NCBI GenBank assembly: GCA_024291935.2
Contig: CM044308.1
Coordinates: forward strand, 123,344,501-123,408,500
Source of the DNA: Okapia johnstoni
Taxonomy: Eukaryota > Chordata > Mammalia > Artiodactyla > Giraffidae
DNA length: 64,000 bases
Reading direction: 5' to 3'
Of this stretch, positions 13,081 to 23,604 are shown piece after piece; positions within the stretch are counted from its first letter, which is position 1, and every line of letters begins with the position of its first letter. The notes under the pieces were generated by a model. The model ran no database searches, was not told the origin of the DNA, and saw only the letters and a list, made by a program, of their open reading frames with translations. A program made the translations under genes and the position numbers.

Positions 13081-14443
13081 ATGTAGCTGTGCTCAAAGCT
13101 GGGTAGATACAAAGGAGTCTAGGCGCATATAGGCTGTATAACCTGGAGGCAAGGAAGCAGATTATTTTCACTCAATCAGCTCACTGTGTGTGTTTTTAAG
13201 TAGGTAGTGGTTGGAGGACCTGGCAGCTAATGTCAAGGAGCAAGCCTAGCAAGGCCATCTGCCTGAAGGCATTTCTGATTTGCAGAACATCCCTTTCCAT
13301 CCTGGCATTGAGCGTCACAGGAAAGCTCAGACCAAAGAGCCATGTTCCATCAGAATAGGCTGGGACCCTCAATTTTTAAAAACTGGATCCCCTGGCCCCT
13401 GCTCAGCATACAGATATCACGCAAAATGAGGCAGGCTAAAACAGAGTAGGGCCTTCAGTGATTCCACTCGATGAAAAAGAGGTGATACAAAACACCTCAC
13501 ACCGCAGAGAGGTGACAGACAGGGGCTGACAACATTCCTCCAAATACATCTTAGGAAGCACGGCACCAGGCCCTGGACTCCGGGAGAGTCCTGGACTCCA
13601 CATGCCTACAGAGCGAGCTGGATTTTTACACTCAGTAAAAGGTCACTTTGAAGTCCTCGCCCCCTGCAAACTCAAAGCCCCATGATCCAGCAAGACTGAA
13701 AAACTTCCTGTTCTTCTCTGAGGGGGTAGCAACTCCTCCCAGCAAAACCCACTCGTTTCACAGATTAAATCAACCAAATAGAAGCCAACATTCCATAAAA
13801 GAATGTCCACTGCTATTCACACAGATAAACAGATACACCCACTGGTAAAGGCCAAAAGACACGAGTGCCCTGGTTCTCAAACAGTATTTCAACATGGTAT
13901 GGGGGTGGTCTCCTGGTCTCCAGCTCCTTATTGCTCCAACCTTAAGGCCCCAAGAAGTGGGAACAGCTCTAAACGCAAAAAGAAGAGCCAGTATCTACTC
14001 CAAAGTCAGTACCATTTAAACATCTCGGCCACGGACACGTTGCCTTTGTATAAATAACAAAAAGGCATGCCCCTCACTGGGTGCCGACCTGGAGCGCAAG
14101 GCCTGGCCAAGCAGATAATGACCAGGGGGAAAGCTCCTCTCTCCAGCTGATTGAATCAGAGCTTGTTGGGCTGATCAAGGGTTTGGTGCTCAGCCTCCAG
14201 GGGTCAGGGTACAACCTGGGGGCAGGCCCTTGGTTTACACTTAGCACATCCACAGCCCCCAGTCTACTGTTAAAATATAAGTAAAGTCTGTTTCTAAGTC
14301 TCACTTCCATCCAAGAAAGAGCCCCCATGAGAAGTCCTGAGTTTCAGCAGATTTCTCTCAAAGGCTGTGAGACACAGTAATTAATACCTGAGCTCATCTC
14401 AGAAATATCAAAGATATTTAAAATGCAGATTCTTTTTTCATGA
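13081..14443. other. STK39: Unique intronic sequence
   Basis: No exon or repeat recognised. Several open frames of 65-85 codons have no recognisable product. Confidence 0.5.
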
Positions 14444-14549
14444 TGAATTGATTTTATTTATTTACTACATGTATAGTTGATTTAGTGTTTCACATGTACA
14501 GCAAAGTGTACAGTTATACAGATGTATTCTTTTTCAGATTCTTTTCCAT
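14444..14549 (-). mobile_element. L1 LINE 3'UTR fragment
   Basis: Reverse of the artiodactyl L1 3' end: 'tatagttgatttag', 'tacagcaaagtg', 'cagttatacaga', 'agattcttttccatt'. Confidence 0.75.
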
Positions 14550-14563
14550 TTGTGTGTGTGTGC

Positions 14564-14599
14564 ACACGCTCAGTCATGTCCAACTCTTTGTGACCTCAT
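14564..14599 (-). mobile_element. BovA SINE fragment
   Basis: Only the 3' end of a BovA unit remains ('gctcagtcatgtccaactct', 'ttgtgacc'), next to a short TG run. Confidence 0.75.
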
Positions 14600-14714
14600 T
14601 ACAGATTATTAAAAGATATTAAATATAGTTGCTATATTTAAAGATATTTAAAGAATTTAAAAATATTAAATTCTTGTTGCTTATCTATCTTCTATATAGT
14701 AGTGTGTATCTGTT

Positions 14715-14845
14715 CAAAAAGCAGATTTTTAAGCCTATATACAATCTACTGAATCAGAATTATTGCAAATGGAAGACAAGAATCTGCATTTTTAATAAGC
14801 TTCTCTAGCAATTTCTCTATATCCTTAAATTTGAGAACCATGGAT
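14715..14845 (+). mobile_element. MER5-like hAT fragment
   Basis: 'ctactgaatcagaat', 'aatctgcatttttaataag', 'ctctagcaatttct' and 'aaatttgagaaccatgg' follow the order of the MER5 (hAT-Charlie) 3' half. Confidence 0.7.
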
Positions 14846-15734
14846 CCTGGATGTAGGCTTCTCTGCCCCCTCCACAGCCAGGACACCAGGTCTTGGGAAA
14901 ATTTATCAGTAAGCAGTCAGTTAGGAAAATCAGGTACACTAAATCTTGTAACAGATATTATCTAGTATAAACAACTGTTTTCGCAGGCAGCAGGAACACA
15001 GTAACTGCAGGAAGCAGCTTCATCCACAAAAGCCAGGAAAATCAAAGAGGAGGGATGGGGTTATCAGAATCTGACAGTTCAGAGGCGGAGATCCATAGAG
15101 CTGGGACCCAGACGTCTGAGGGACAGGGGCTGACACCTCAGGGGCTCCAAGGAGGACCTCTCAGTGAGGGTCCAGGGTGGGCTGGGAGGTCAACATCTGA
15201 GGACTGGCTGGTGTGGACATCTCTGAGGGATGCCAGGAGGCTGGTTCCAGGATGTAGAAAGAAGCTGGAGGATGGAACCAACTGCTGCTAGAGTGAGAAA
15301 GACCCTTTCTGGAAGGAAGCTGAAAAGAACCAGAAGCAAGCAGGATGAAGCATGTCCTTTCTCCTTCCTCCAGCCTCCCAGAGTCCCCCAACATCCCCAA
15401 TTAGCAAAGCTCAACAGGGAACAGCAGACAAAGGAGGAACATCGTTTGCCGAGTACCAGACAATGTCTAGAAAGGCATGTCTAGCGCTTAGAGACCACCA
15501 TTTAATAAGGAGCCAAGCTGATGTGCATCAGCTCCAACAGAGGATGGGTCTACTCCAAGCTCCCTCTAACAAAAGCTTTTTCTTAATTCTCATTTCACTC
15601 TGTTCACAAACACAGCTTCTATCATGACCCTTTTTAACATCTAACACTCCTCAAAGGTTCACTCTGTACTTCCACGCCCAACATGGCCCCACTCTGTGTC
15701 TTCCTGGCCATGCAGAAATTAGGAGTAGCCACAA
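14846..15734. other. STK39: Unique intronic sequence
   Basis: Purine-rich, G-rich on the plus strand around 15050-15300. Overlapping short open frames on both strands reflect base composition. No recognised repeat. Confidence 0.5.
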
Positions 15735-15930
15735 TTAGCCACACAGCCCAACCAGCCATGAGGCCTCGGGCAAGGTGCTTCGGCACGTGTGCCTCATTTT
15801 TCTCAATTCCAGGAAGGGAATGGCAGCAGTTATGTCTGTACCTCATGGGACGGCTGTAAATATTAAATGAGACAATACTCACAAATGTAATAATACAAAG
15901 AAACATGCCTGGGACTAAAGTGTTTATGTT
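15735..15930 (+). mobile_element. MIR SINE
   Basis: 'cctcgggcaaggtgcttc', 'tgcctcatttttctca', 'gtacctcatgggacggctg', 'attaaatgagacaa', 'aacatgcctggga' match MIR in order. A 175-codon minus-strand open frame (15634-16161) runs antisense across it. Confidence 0.8.
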
Positions 15931-16744
15931 TTGACTGTGAATATTTTCAACAGTATGATTACCCCAGATACCTGGATGGAAACTAAAACGGGACCAACTA
16001 CAAGCTGCTGCAAAATCCCCTTCCCTGAGGTCACCTCTGTTCGCTCCGAGCCCCAGCTCCTGCCTGTTTCTTCTCAACCCCACCTCGCCGAACCTGACTC
16101 CTGGTAGTCTTGATACCAGTGACTGGGTATACAGAAAATTATGCGGAGGGAAATGATTCATTGTTCCAGCTCCACTCCTCTGATAATTAAATATCCTTGG
16201 CTACCACACCCATGAAGCAGCAAGGAACTAAAAAAATTTCTCCTAGCTCAAGGACAGAAGGAAAAAAAGTCCATTTCGCTAAGGCCACCCACTGCTTCCC
16301 ATCTCTCTGTCTGATTTGACTTCACTCATAATCATTCAATTATCTGGTCTCCTCGGTCACCTGAGGTTCTCCCCAAGCTACACCACCCAAGGGGAGGTAC
16401 AGCCACCCCTATAGGGAGAGGGCGTCCCCTGCCTCTCTCCTGCCACAGTCTCGCCCAGCAGCAGGAAGATGATGCTGCAGGCAGTCTGACTGACAGCAGA
16501 AGAGGCATGGGGAAAGCAGTATGCCGAGAACCCCATCAGGGCCTGAGAGCACAGCTACATGAGCAGGAGGCTGAAGAAGAGCCCCGTGAAGGGCTCCATG
16601 GAAGCAGTAGTATGCCGTCAGCCGCTGCGTCTACCAGCCCTATCACTCAGGTCTTCCTGCAGGATCCCCCTCTCACCGGTCAGGCCCAGCAGGACTTCAG
16701 GACAACCTGCCCTCTCATTCTTGGAGCCAAAGATTAGGACTATA
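15931..16744. other. STK39: Unique intronic sequence
   Basis: Moderately GC-rich, especially 16380-16720. No exon-like splice arrangement and no repeat recognised. Confidence 0.5.
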
Positions 16745-16888
16745 TAGGAATTAAGATGTGCAGGTCACCTGGATACCCTGTGAAAATGTAGATGCTGACA
16801 TAGTTCTGGGGTGGGGTTTAAGATTCTGTGTTCCCAATGATACGTATGATGTAGCTGGTCCACAGACCCCTCTTTGAATTGCTAAAGC
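16745..16888 (+). mobile_element. MER5A hAT DNA transposon fragment
   Basis: 'gcaggtcacctgga', 'tctggggtggggtttaagat', 'gatgtagctggtccacagacc' and 'ctttgaattgc' match MER5A in order. The copy stops where BovB begins. Confidence 0.8.
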
Positions 16889-18672
16889 ATGGGGGACGCA
16901 GTCTTTTCATACTGTTCATGGCATTCTCAAGGCAAGATTACTGAAGTGGTTTGCCATTCCCTTCTCCAAACAATGGAATGGAAAAGACTAGAGATCTCTT
17001 CAAGAAAATTAGAGATACCAAGGGAACATTTCATACAAAGATGGGCTTGATAAAGGACAGAAATGGTATGGACCTAACAGAAGCAGAAGATATTAAGAAG
17101 AGGTAGCAAGAATAAAAAGAACTACAAAAAAGATCTTCACGACCCAGATAATCATGATGGTGTGATCACTCACCTAGAGCCAGACATCCTGGAGTGTGAA
17201 GTCAAGTGGGCCTTAGAAAGCATCACTATGAACAAAGCTAGTGGAGGTGATGGAATTCCAGTGAGCTATTTCAAATCCTAAAAGATGATGCTGTGAAAGT
17301 GCTGCACTCAATATGTCAGCAAATCTGGAAAACTCAGCAGCGGCCACAGGACTGGAAAAGGTCAGTTTTCGTTCCAATCCCAAAGAAAGGCAATGCCAAA
17401 GAATGTTCAAACTACTGCACAATTGCACTCATCTCACACGCTAGTAAAGTAATGCTCAAAATTCTCCAAGCCAGGCTTCAACAGTATGTGAACGAAGAAT
17501 TTCTAGATGTTCAATCTGGATTTAGAAAAAGGCAGAGGAACCAGAGACCATTGGATCATAGAAAAAGCACGACAGTTCCAGAAAAACTTCTGCTCCATTG
17601 ACTACAGGAAAGTCTTTGACTATGTGGATCACAACAAACTGTGGAAAATTCTTAAAGAGATGGGAATACCAGACCACCTTACCTGTCTCCTAAGAAACCT
17701 GTATACAGGTCAAGAAGCAACAGTTAGAACCAGACATGGAACAACAGTCTGGTGCCGACTGGGAAATGAGTATGTCAAGGCTATATATTATCACTCTGCT
17801 TATTTAACTTATATGCAGAGTACATCATGCAAAATGCCGGGCTGGATGAAGCACAAGCTGGAATCAAGATTGCTGGGAGAAATATCAATAACCTCAGATA
17901 CGCAGATGACCACCCTTATGGCAGAAAACGAAGAGGAACTAGAGTCTCTTGATTAAAGTGAAAGAGGAGAGTGAAAAAGCTGGCTTAAAACTCAACATTC
18001 AAAAAATGAAGATCATGGCATCTGGTCCCATCACTTCAAGGCAAATAGATGGGGAAACAATGGAAACAGTGACAGACTTTATTTTCTTGGGCTCTAAAAC
18101 TAGTGCAGATGGTGACTGCAGTCATGAAATTTAAAAACGCTTGCTCCTTGGAAGAAAAGCTATGACAAACCTAGACAGCATATTAAAAAGCAGAGACACT
18201 ACTTTACCGACGAAGGTCCATATAGTCAAAGAAATGGTTTTTCCAGTAGTCATGTATGGATGTGAGAGTTGGACCATAAAGAAAGCTGAGCGCTAAAGAA
18301 TTGATGCTTTTGAACTGTGGTGTTGGAGAAGACTCTTGAGATATCCTTGGACTTCAAGGAGATCAAACCAGTCAATTCTAAAGGAAATTAACCCTGAATG
18401 TTCATTGGAAGGACTGATGTAGAAGCTGAAACTCCAATACTTTGGCCACCTGATGTGAAGAGCTGACTCATTTGAAAAGACCCTGATGCTGCGAAGGATT
18501 GAAGGCAGGAGGAGAAGGGGACGACAGAGGATGAGAAGGTTGGATGGCATCACTGACTTTATGGATATGAGTTTGAGCAAGCTCCAGGAGTTGGTGATAG
18601 ATAAGACTGGCGTGCTGCAGTCCATGGGGTTGCAAAGAGTTGGACACAACTGAGTGACTGTACTGAACTGAG
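16889..18672 (+). mobile_element. BovB (RTE) LINE, long 5'-truncated copy
   Basis: Longest LINE in the window, 1.8 kb, covering most of the reverse transcriptase and the C-terminal tail. RT signatures are visible: 'DYRKVFDYVDHNKLWK' near 17600-17645 and the R-Y-A-D-D box at 17896-17910. It is dead: a 2-nt loss right after the YADD box, stops at 18132 and 18294, other indels, and an internal deletion at about 16968. It ends in the typical ACTGAACTGA tail. Inserted at the broken edge of MER5A; antisense to STK39. Confidence 0.97.
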
Positions 18673-18867
18673 GGGACACAGCTTCTCCAAATTGACCCAA
18701 AAGTTCTAACTACTCACCTCCTAATAAGGGAGTAGAAAGTTTAGAATCTTCCTGACCCACTTCCTGGTCCCCTGTGGCTGGCTAGGGAGAGAAGCATGAG
18801 CCATGGGAAAGCAGATGTCTGGGAAGTCAAGGATAAGAGAGACCAGCTTGATATATCTAGAAAAACA
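18673..18867. other. STK39: Unique spacer between BovB and L1
   Basis: Short stretch with no recognised element; the L1 may begin somewhat before 18868. Confidence 0.4.
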
Positions 18868-19280
18868 ATTAATTGGAAAAGATACATGCACCCTAAAGGT
18901 CACTGCAGCACTATTTATAATACCCAAGACAAGGAAGCAACCTAAATGTCCATCAACAGATGAATGGATAAAGAAGATATGGTATATATATACATACACA
19001 CACACACACCAGACTATTACTCAGCCATGAAAAAAATGAAATAAGGCCATCTGCAGCCACATGGATGGACCTAGATGTTATCACATTAAGTGAAGTAAGT
19101 CAGAGAAAGACAAATATCATGATATCACTCATATGTGGGATCTTAAAAAAAAGATACAATGAACTTATTTATGAAACAGAAATAGACCCACAGATATAGA
19201 AAAGAAGCGTATGGTTACCAAAGGGGAAGTAGGGGGCAGGGATAAATTAGTAGGAGTTTTGAATTCACATATACAGACTA
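18868..19280 (+). mobile_element. L1 LINE 3' end, left part
   Basis: 'aacctaaatgtccatcaac', 'agatgaatggataaagaa', 'ttactcagccatgaaaa', 'tggatggacctaga', 'gatatcactcatatgtggga' are the artiodactyl L1 end of ORF2 and 3'UTR. A short (CA)n lies at about 18996-19009. The element is interrupted at 19281 by a SINE. Confidence 0.93.
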
Positions 19281-19487
19281 AGACATGCTACTGGTGAAGC
19301 ACCTACTTGCCAATGCAGAAGTCCTAAGAGGCACTGGTTCAATCCCTGGGTCAGGAAGGTCTCCTGGAGAAGAGCATGGGCACCCACTCCTTGCCTGCAG
19401 AATCCCATGAGCAGAGGAGCCTGGTAGGCTACAGTCTATAGTGTCACCGAGTTGGACATGACTGAAGTGACTATGCATGCTTGCATA
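19281..19487 (+). mobile_element. Bov-tA SINE nested in L1
   Basis: Diverged Bov-tA: 'gcactggttcaatccctggg', 'cccactccttgcctgcag', 'gagcctggtaggctacag', 'gttggacatgactgaagtg'. The L1 3'UTR resumes right after it. Confidence 0.88.
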
Positions 19488-19701
19488 TATAAAATAGATA
19501 ACCAACAAGGACCTACTCTATAGTGTAGGGAACTATACTCAATATGTATATAGAAAAGAATATATAGATAGAGATAGGTATACTCATATACACACATCTA
19601 CACATATGTGTATATAACTGAATCACTGTGTTATACACCTGAAACCATTAATAACATAATGTTATAAATCAACTACACGTCAATTAAAAAAAAAAAAAAA
19701 A
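19488..19701 (+). mobile_element. L1 LINE 3' end, right part with poly(A)
   Basis: Continues the L1 3'UTR: 'aaaatagataaccaacaagg', 'agggaactatactcaatat', 'gtgttatacacctgaaacc', 'aaatcaactacacgtcaatt', then an A-run to 19701. Confidence 0.93.
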
Positions 19702-20934
19702 GAAGGACCAGTGTGGGGAAGGGGCTCCCAGCCTACAAGAGACCAGAAGGAGCAACTCCCTTTCCAAGGAACCACATTTAGGAATGTTATGCATATTTAG
19801 CTCTTTAAAAATGAAGATTCAACACTCCTCCCCTTAACACGTTAAGTTTATCATTTTTTAGGTATATTTTCAGAAATTCACCACAAAAGATGAGGACAAT
19901 TCTGCTTCCTTGCCTCAGTAAACAAAGTGTAATTAAACTTAGAATTATTTCCAGCAACTCTGGCTGAAATTAAGTTGGGCTTCAGTTGTCTGGAAATTTA
20001 TTAATCCAGAAAACATAATTTCTCAAATATTATAATTAAGTTTACACAGTAAACAAAGGTAAACAGCCAGATCGACATAAATGCTTTTATTCACCCCAGT
20101 CACACTCACATTAAATGATTAGTCTTTACAATAACAATACAATGTTGACATTCAACAGATTACTTTGATGACAGTTCAAGAAAAAGAATCACTACAAATA
20201 TTAACTGTTTAACTTAAACTTTCTTACAGCCTGATGCACAGATCCTCATATCCATACAATATCTCTAACTGAAAGCAGATGTGTATTCTGTGGAGATCTC
20301 CTTAGGATGGCATGAGTTTTAATATGACTTGTAGTCACTCATTTATTGCCTTTTTTAAGAGCTGGGCTGAACTGGATTTATAACTGCTTGTTAAATTGAT
20401 CTTTTAATAGATAAACCTCTTTATTTCCTTTCTGTTTCATTTACTTGACAAATGATAGGAAGTATTTAGTTTTATGTATTTGCTGTCAAGTTTTTGGCTA
20501 ACTAGTGTTTCTACCTTAAACTCTAAGCTCTCAGAAGGCAGCTACCTACCCTCTTGATTTGCCTTGTTCACCACCAAGATAGCCCCTCCTGTGCCTAATT
20601 TAATAAAAACCTGTTGGCTATAATGGCCAGGCCTTCAGGCCCACAGTATGTGGACCAAAATTCCCAAAAGGCCCAAGTTTCAGATTCAATCTCCTCATAT
20701 GTCAGTTAGCTTCACTTTGTTGTTTTACTCCATCCAGTCCCAGTAAGAATAAAATGGATAGATACGTGTAACAACTCCACCACCAACGGGGGTTGGGGAG
20801 AGGAGGAGCAACCAAAAGCCTGATCTACTAGCATTTAATAACAATTATAATAATGCCTTGAGCACATGAAGAATAACAGCATCTTGGAGCTGGAAAGAAC
20901 TTCTATTTATAGGTCACACAATCATATAAGGACA
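19702..20934. other. STK39: Unique AT-rich intronic sequence
   Basis: AT-rich, no repeat or exon recognised. The 19840-20300 stretch has few CpGs and no ageing repeat, so it would be worth a conservation check. Confidence 0.45.
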
Positions 20935-21600
20935 GAGAATATGTACATGTTTATTCATTCAACAGATTCTATTGAGCTTCCTGCATGTGCCAGGCACTAG
21001 CTGAGGAGCTGGAGGCAGAGAGCAAAAAAATGCCTCCTTCCTAGAGTTTACATTTTAATGGGGGTGGGGGCTAGATTTTTTAAAATCTATGAACAACATA
21101 ATTTTATTTTGTGGGAAGTGCTATGAAAGACATGCGTAATATCAATTGGTGGGTAGAGTCTTGGAGCTGTAACAGTAAAGGAAGCCTAAGGTGCTGATAT
21201 CTGGGTGGCCAAGAAGGAGTCACCACACTAAGATCTGTGTGCAGAGGTGCCAAGAAGAGGGGCAGCACCTGCAAATGGCCTGGGGCAGGGATGAGTTTGG
21301 AGAGCTTTGTTTGACTACACAAAAGCAGTATAATCAAAGCTTGTGGACTTCTTAAGAAGGCAGATGGGAAAAGGGATGCTCAGATGGTAGGCAGGGACCA
21401 CAAGGAGAGACATGTGAACCAAAATAAGTGCTCTCAAGGATATTGCAAAGAAGAATTGGATGATCTGGCTCACGTTTTATAAATCTCACTCTGGCTCCTC
21501 TGTGGAGATACGGCTACAAGTGAAGAAAGAGTAGATGTGGCAAGACTGGCTAGGGAGTTGCCATAAATGCTCAGGGACCAAATAAGGATAAGCTAGGATG
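20935..21600 (-). mobile_element. L2-type LINE, degraded
   Basis: 'ttcattcaacagattctattgagc', 'atgtgccaggcacta' and 'cctagagtttacattttaatggggg' are the reverse of the L2 3' end. 'gatctggctcacgttttat' and 'ctcactctggctcctctgtgg' fit the upstream L2 body. Heavily diverged. Confidence 0.6.
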
Positions 21601-22935
21601 AGAGCTGATGGATTAGAAGTTATCTGGGGAGGGGAAACACTGAAGTACTAAAACTAAATCTGTATCACCTCTACTCTGGTCATCACTGAATTTTATAATG
21701 AATAACCCTGATTCTCTCTTCACCCTTTCAAAACTTGTACACCAGGACTGGTTGGTCCACCAGAATAAATTCTACTCACTCCAGATGACAATTTAAAAGC
21801 CCTGAGCTACCATGCATTGCTCAATCAACCTCTAACAGGAAGAACAAAGAAGGCTGAGGATGCAGGGGAAAGAGACATAAAAACCAAGTTGCCAGTCATT
21901 CTCCATCTACTAACTGAGAAGAGGCCAGCAAGGGTGGGGGGGTGTTTCTACATATTCAAGAGATAGTTCTGGGGAAAAACAATTTTTCAGTCACCTCTTA
22001 CAACTGGATATTTGTGGGTGCTGCCTCCTATGAAGAAGCATTTTATAAATCCAAAAGAAAAAACAAAAACATTTGGTATTTGAAGGTATTTTTCCCATCC
22101 CACTTTTGGAGGCTTACAAGAAATAATTAACCAGTCAAATGAAAGCTCTTTCTCACCATCCCTTAAAATTAAACCATACTAAACAACAGTGACTAAGAAT
22201 GGTTAATATAAGTTTTTTAAAATCCTACTATCCAGACACAGCTATTTTCATAGTCACATATTACAATCTAATCCTTATTCATAAACACACATTTATATGC
22301 ATTCGCATGCATAGTCACAATAATTATAGCTCTGTATTCTATCTGCATTGTGAATTAGATCAGAAGCATTTTTCATGTTTCTAAAATGTTTATAATTATT
22401 AGTTGCAATACAACATCGCAACATATTACTGAACCATAAACTATTGCCTTTAACCCTAAAATTGGGCACATGAATTCTCTTTTCTCTCAGATTTATCTAG
22501 CAATTTCAAAGAGATAACCCACCTTTTGTGCAAATAAAAGCTAAAACAAAGCCAAATGCATAAACTTCAAGGCTCTTATAAAATTGCTGCATTCAGTAAC
22601 TCATTAAATTGCTTATAAAATCATTCGTCTGTCAATGATTTGCCAAATCAAGTGAGTAAAAAGAAATACGCCAATTTCATTTAGGGATTATTTACCTGGG
22701 ATACAAGAATAACACACAACCCCAACAGGAAATTAGCTGAACCTGCACCGCAGAGTGTGTACCTTTTTCTTTAATAAGTGAATGGAATATGGACTCGGAG
22801 GAGACATCACATTCTCTGTGATGTAATTTCGTCAAAGTCTTAGCTTTCACTAGGTGGCTGAGTACTTATAGGTAGGAGTCCACAGATGAAATGCTGCAGG
22901 AGGCAACTCTGAATGTTTTAAGAAATGTACTGCAT
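21601..22935. other. STK39: Unique AT-rich intronic sequence
   Basis: No repeat or exon recognised. Contains a possible recursive-splice motif at 22695/22696 (see findings). Confidence 0.45.
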
Positions 22936-23272
22936 CGGCCTTCCCTGGTGGCTCAGCGGTAAAGAATCCGAGCGCCAACGCAGAAGATGCGTGTTTGATC
23001 CTTCATCCAGGAGGATCCCACATGCTGCAGAGCAACTAAGCCTCTGTGCCACGACTACTGAGCCTGTGCTGTAGAACTTGGGAGCCACAACTACTGAGCT
23101 GCAACTACCGAAGCCCGAGTACCCTAGAGCCCGTGCCCTGCAACAAGTGAAGCCACCGCAATGAGAAGCCCACGCACCGCAACTAGAGAGTAGACCCCGC
23201 TCACTACAGCTAAAGAAAAGCCCACACAGCAATGAAGACCCAACACAGCCAAAAATAAGTAAATTAAAAAAA
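22936..23272 (+). mobile_element. CHR-type tRNA-Glu SINE, full length
   Basis: Complete CHR SINE: 'ggccttccctggtggctcagcgg', 'gcagaagatgcgtg', 'gagcaactaagcc', 'gcaactagagagtag', 'agcaatgaagacccaacac', A-rich tail. Imperfect target-site duplication of about 21 bp (22913-22935 and 23273-23293, both ATGTTTTAA...GCAT). Confidence 0.95.
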
Positions 23273-23369
23273 ATGTTTTAAAGAATAGTGCATTAAAATA
23301 GTTCACATTTAAACATGTAATTTAGAACTATACACTTAGAGATAAATGTTGTATATAGAGAGAACACTG

Positions 23370-23604
23370 TTGTTGTTTGGTCACTCTGTCATGTCCGACT
23401 CTTTGTGACCCCATGGACTGTAGCCCATCGGGCTTCTCTGTCCATGAGATTTCCCAGGCAAGAATACTGGAGCGGGTTGCCATTTCCTTCTCCAGGGGAT
23501 CATCCTTCTCCAGGGATCGAACCTGCATCTCCTGCATTGGCAGCTGTGCCACCTGGGAATGGTAAAGGTGGCTCACCTTTACCAATGAGTCACCAGGGAA
23601 GCCC
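23370..23604 (-). mobile_element. Bov-tA SINE with internal rearrangement
   Basis: Reverse Bov-tA longer than normal (about 235 bp). It carries a repeated 'ccttctccaggg' segment and, in the tRNA-Glu half, an extra piece forming an 11-bp inverted repeat at 23560-23584. Confidence 0.92.

Noticed and set aside
12762..13112. 116-codon minus-strand open frame
   Set aside because: C-terminal remnant of BovB, not an independent gene.
15634..16161. 175-codon minus-strand open frame, the longest in the window and in the direction of STK39
   Set aside because: It runs antisense across a MIR SINE (15735-15930), resembles no protein I know, and shows no acceptor/donor arrangement of a STK39 exon. Best explained by chance.
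17293..18700. Reverse-transcriptase-like open frames
   Set aside because: Not a host gene: they are pieces of one frameshifted BovB LINE copy.
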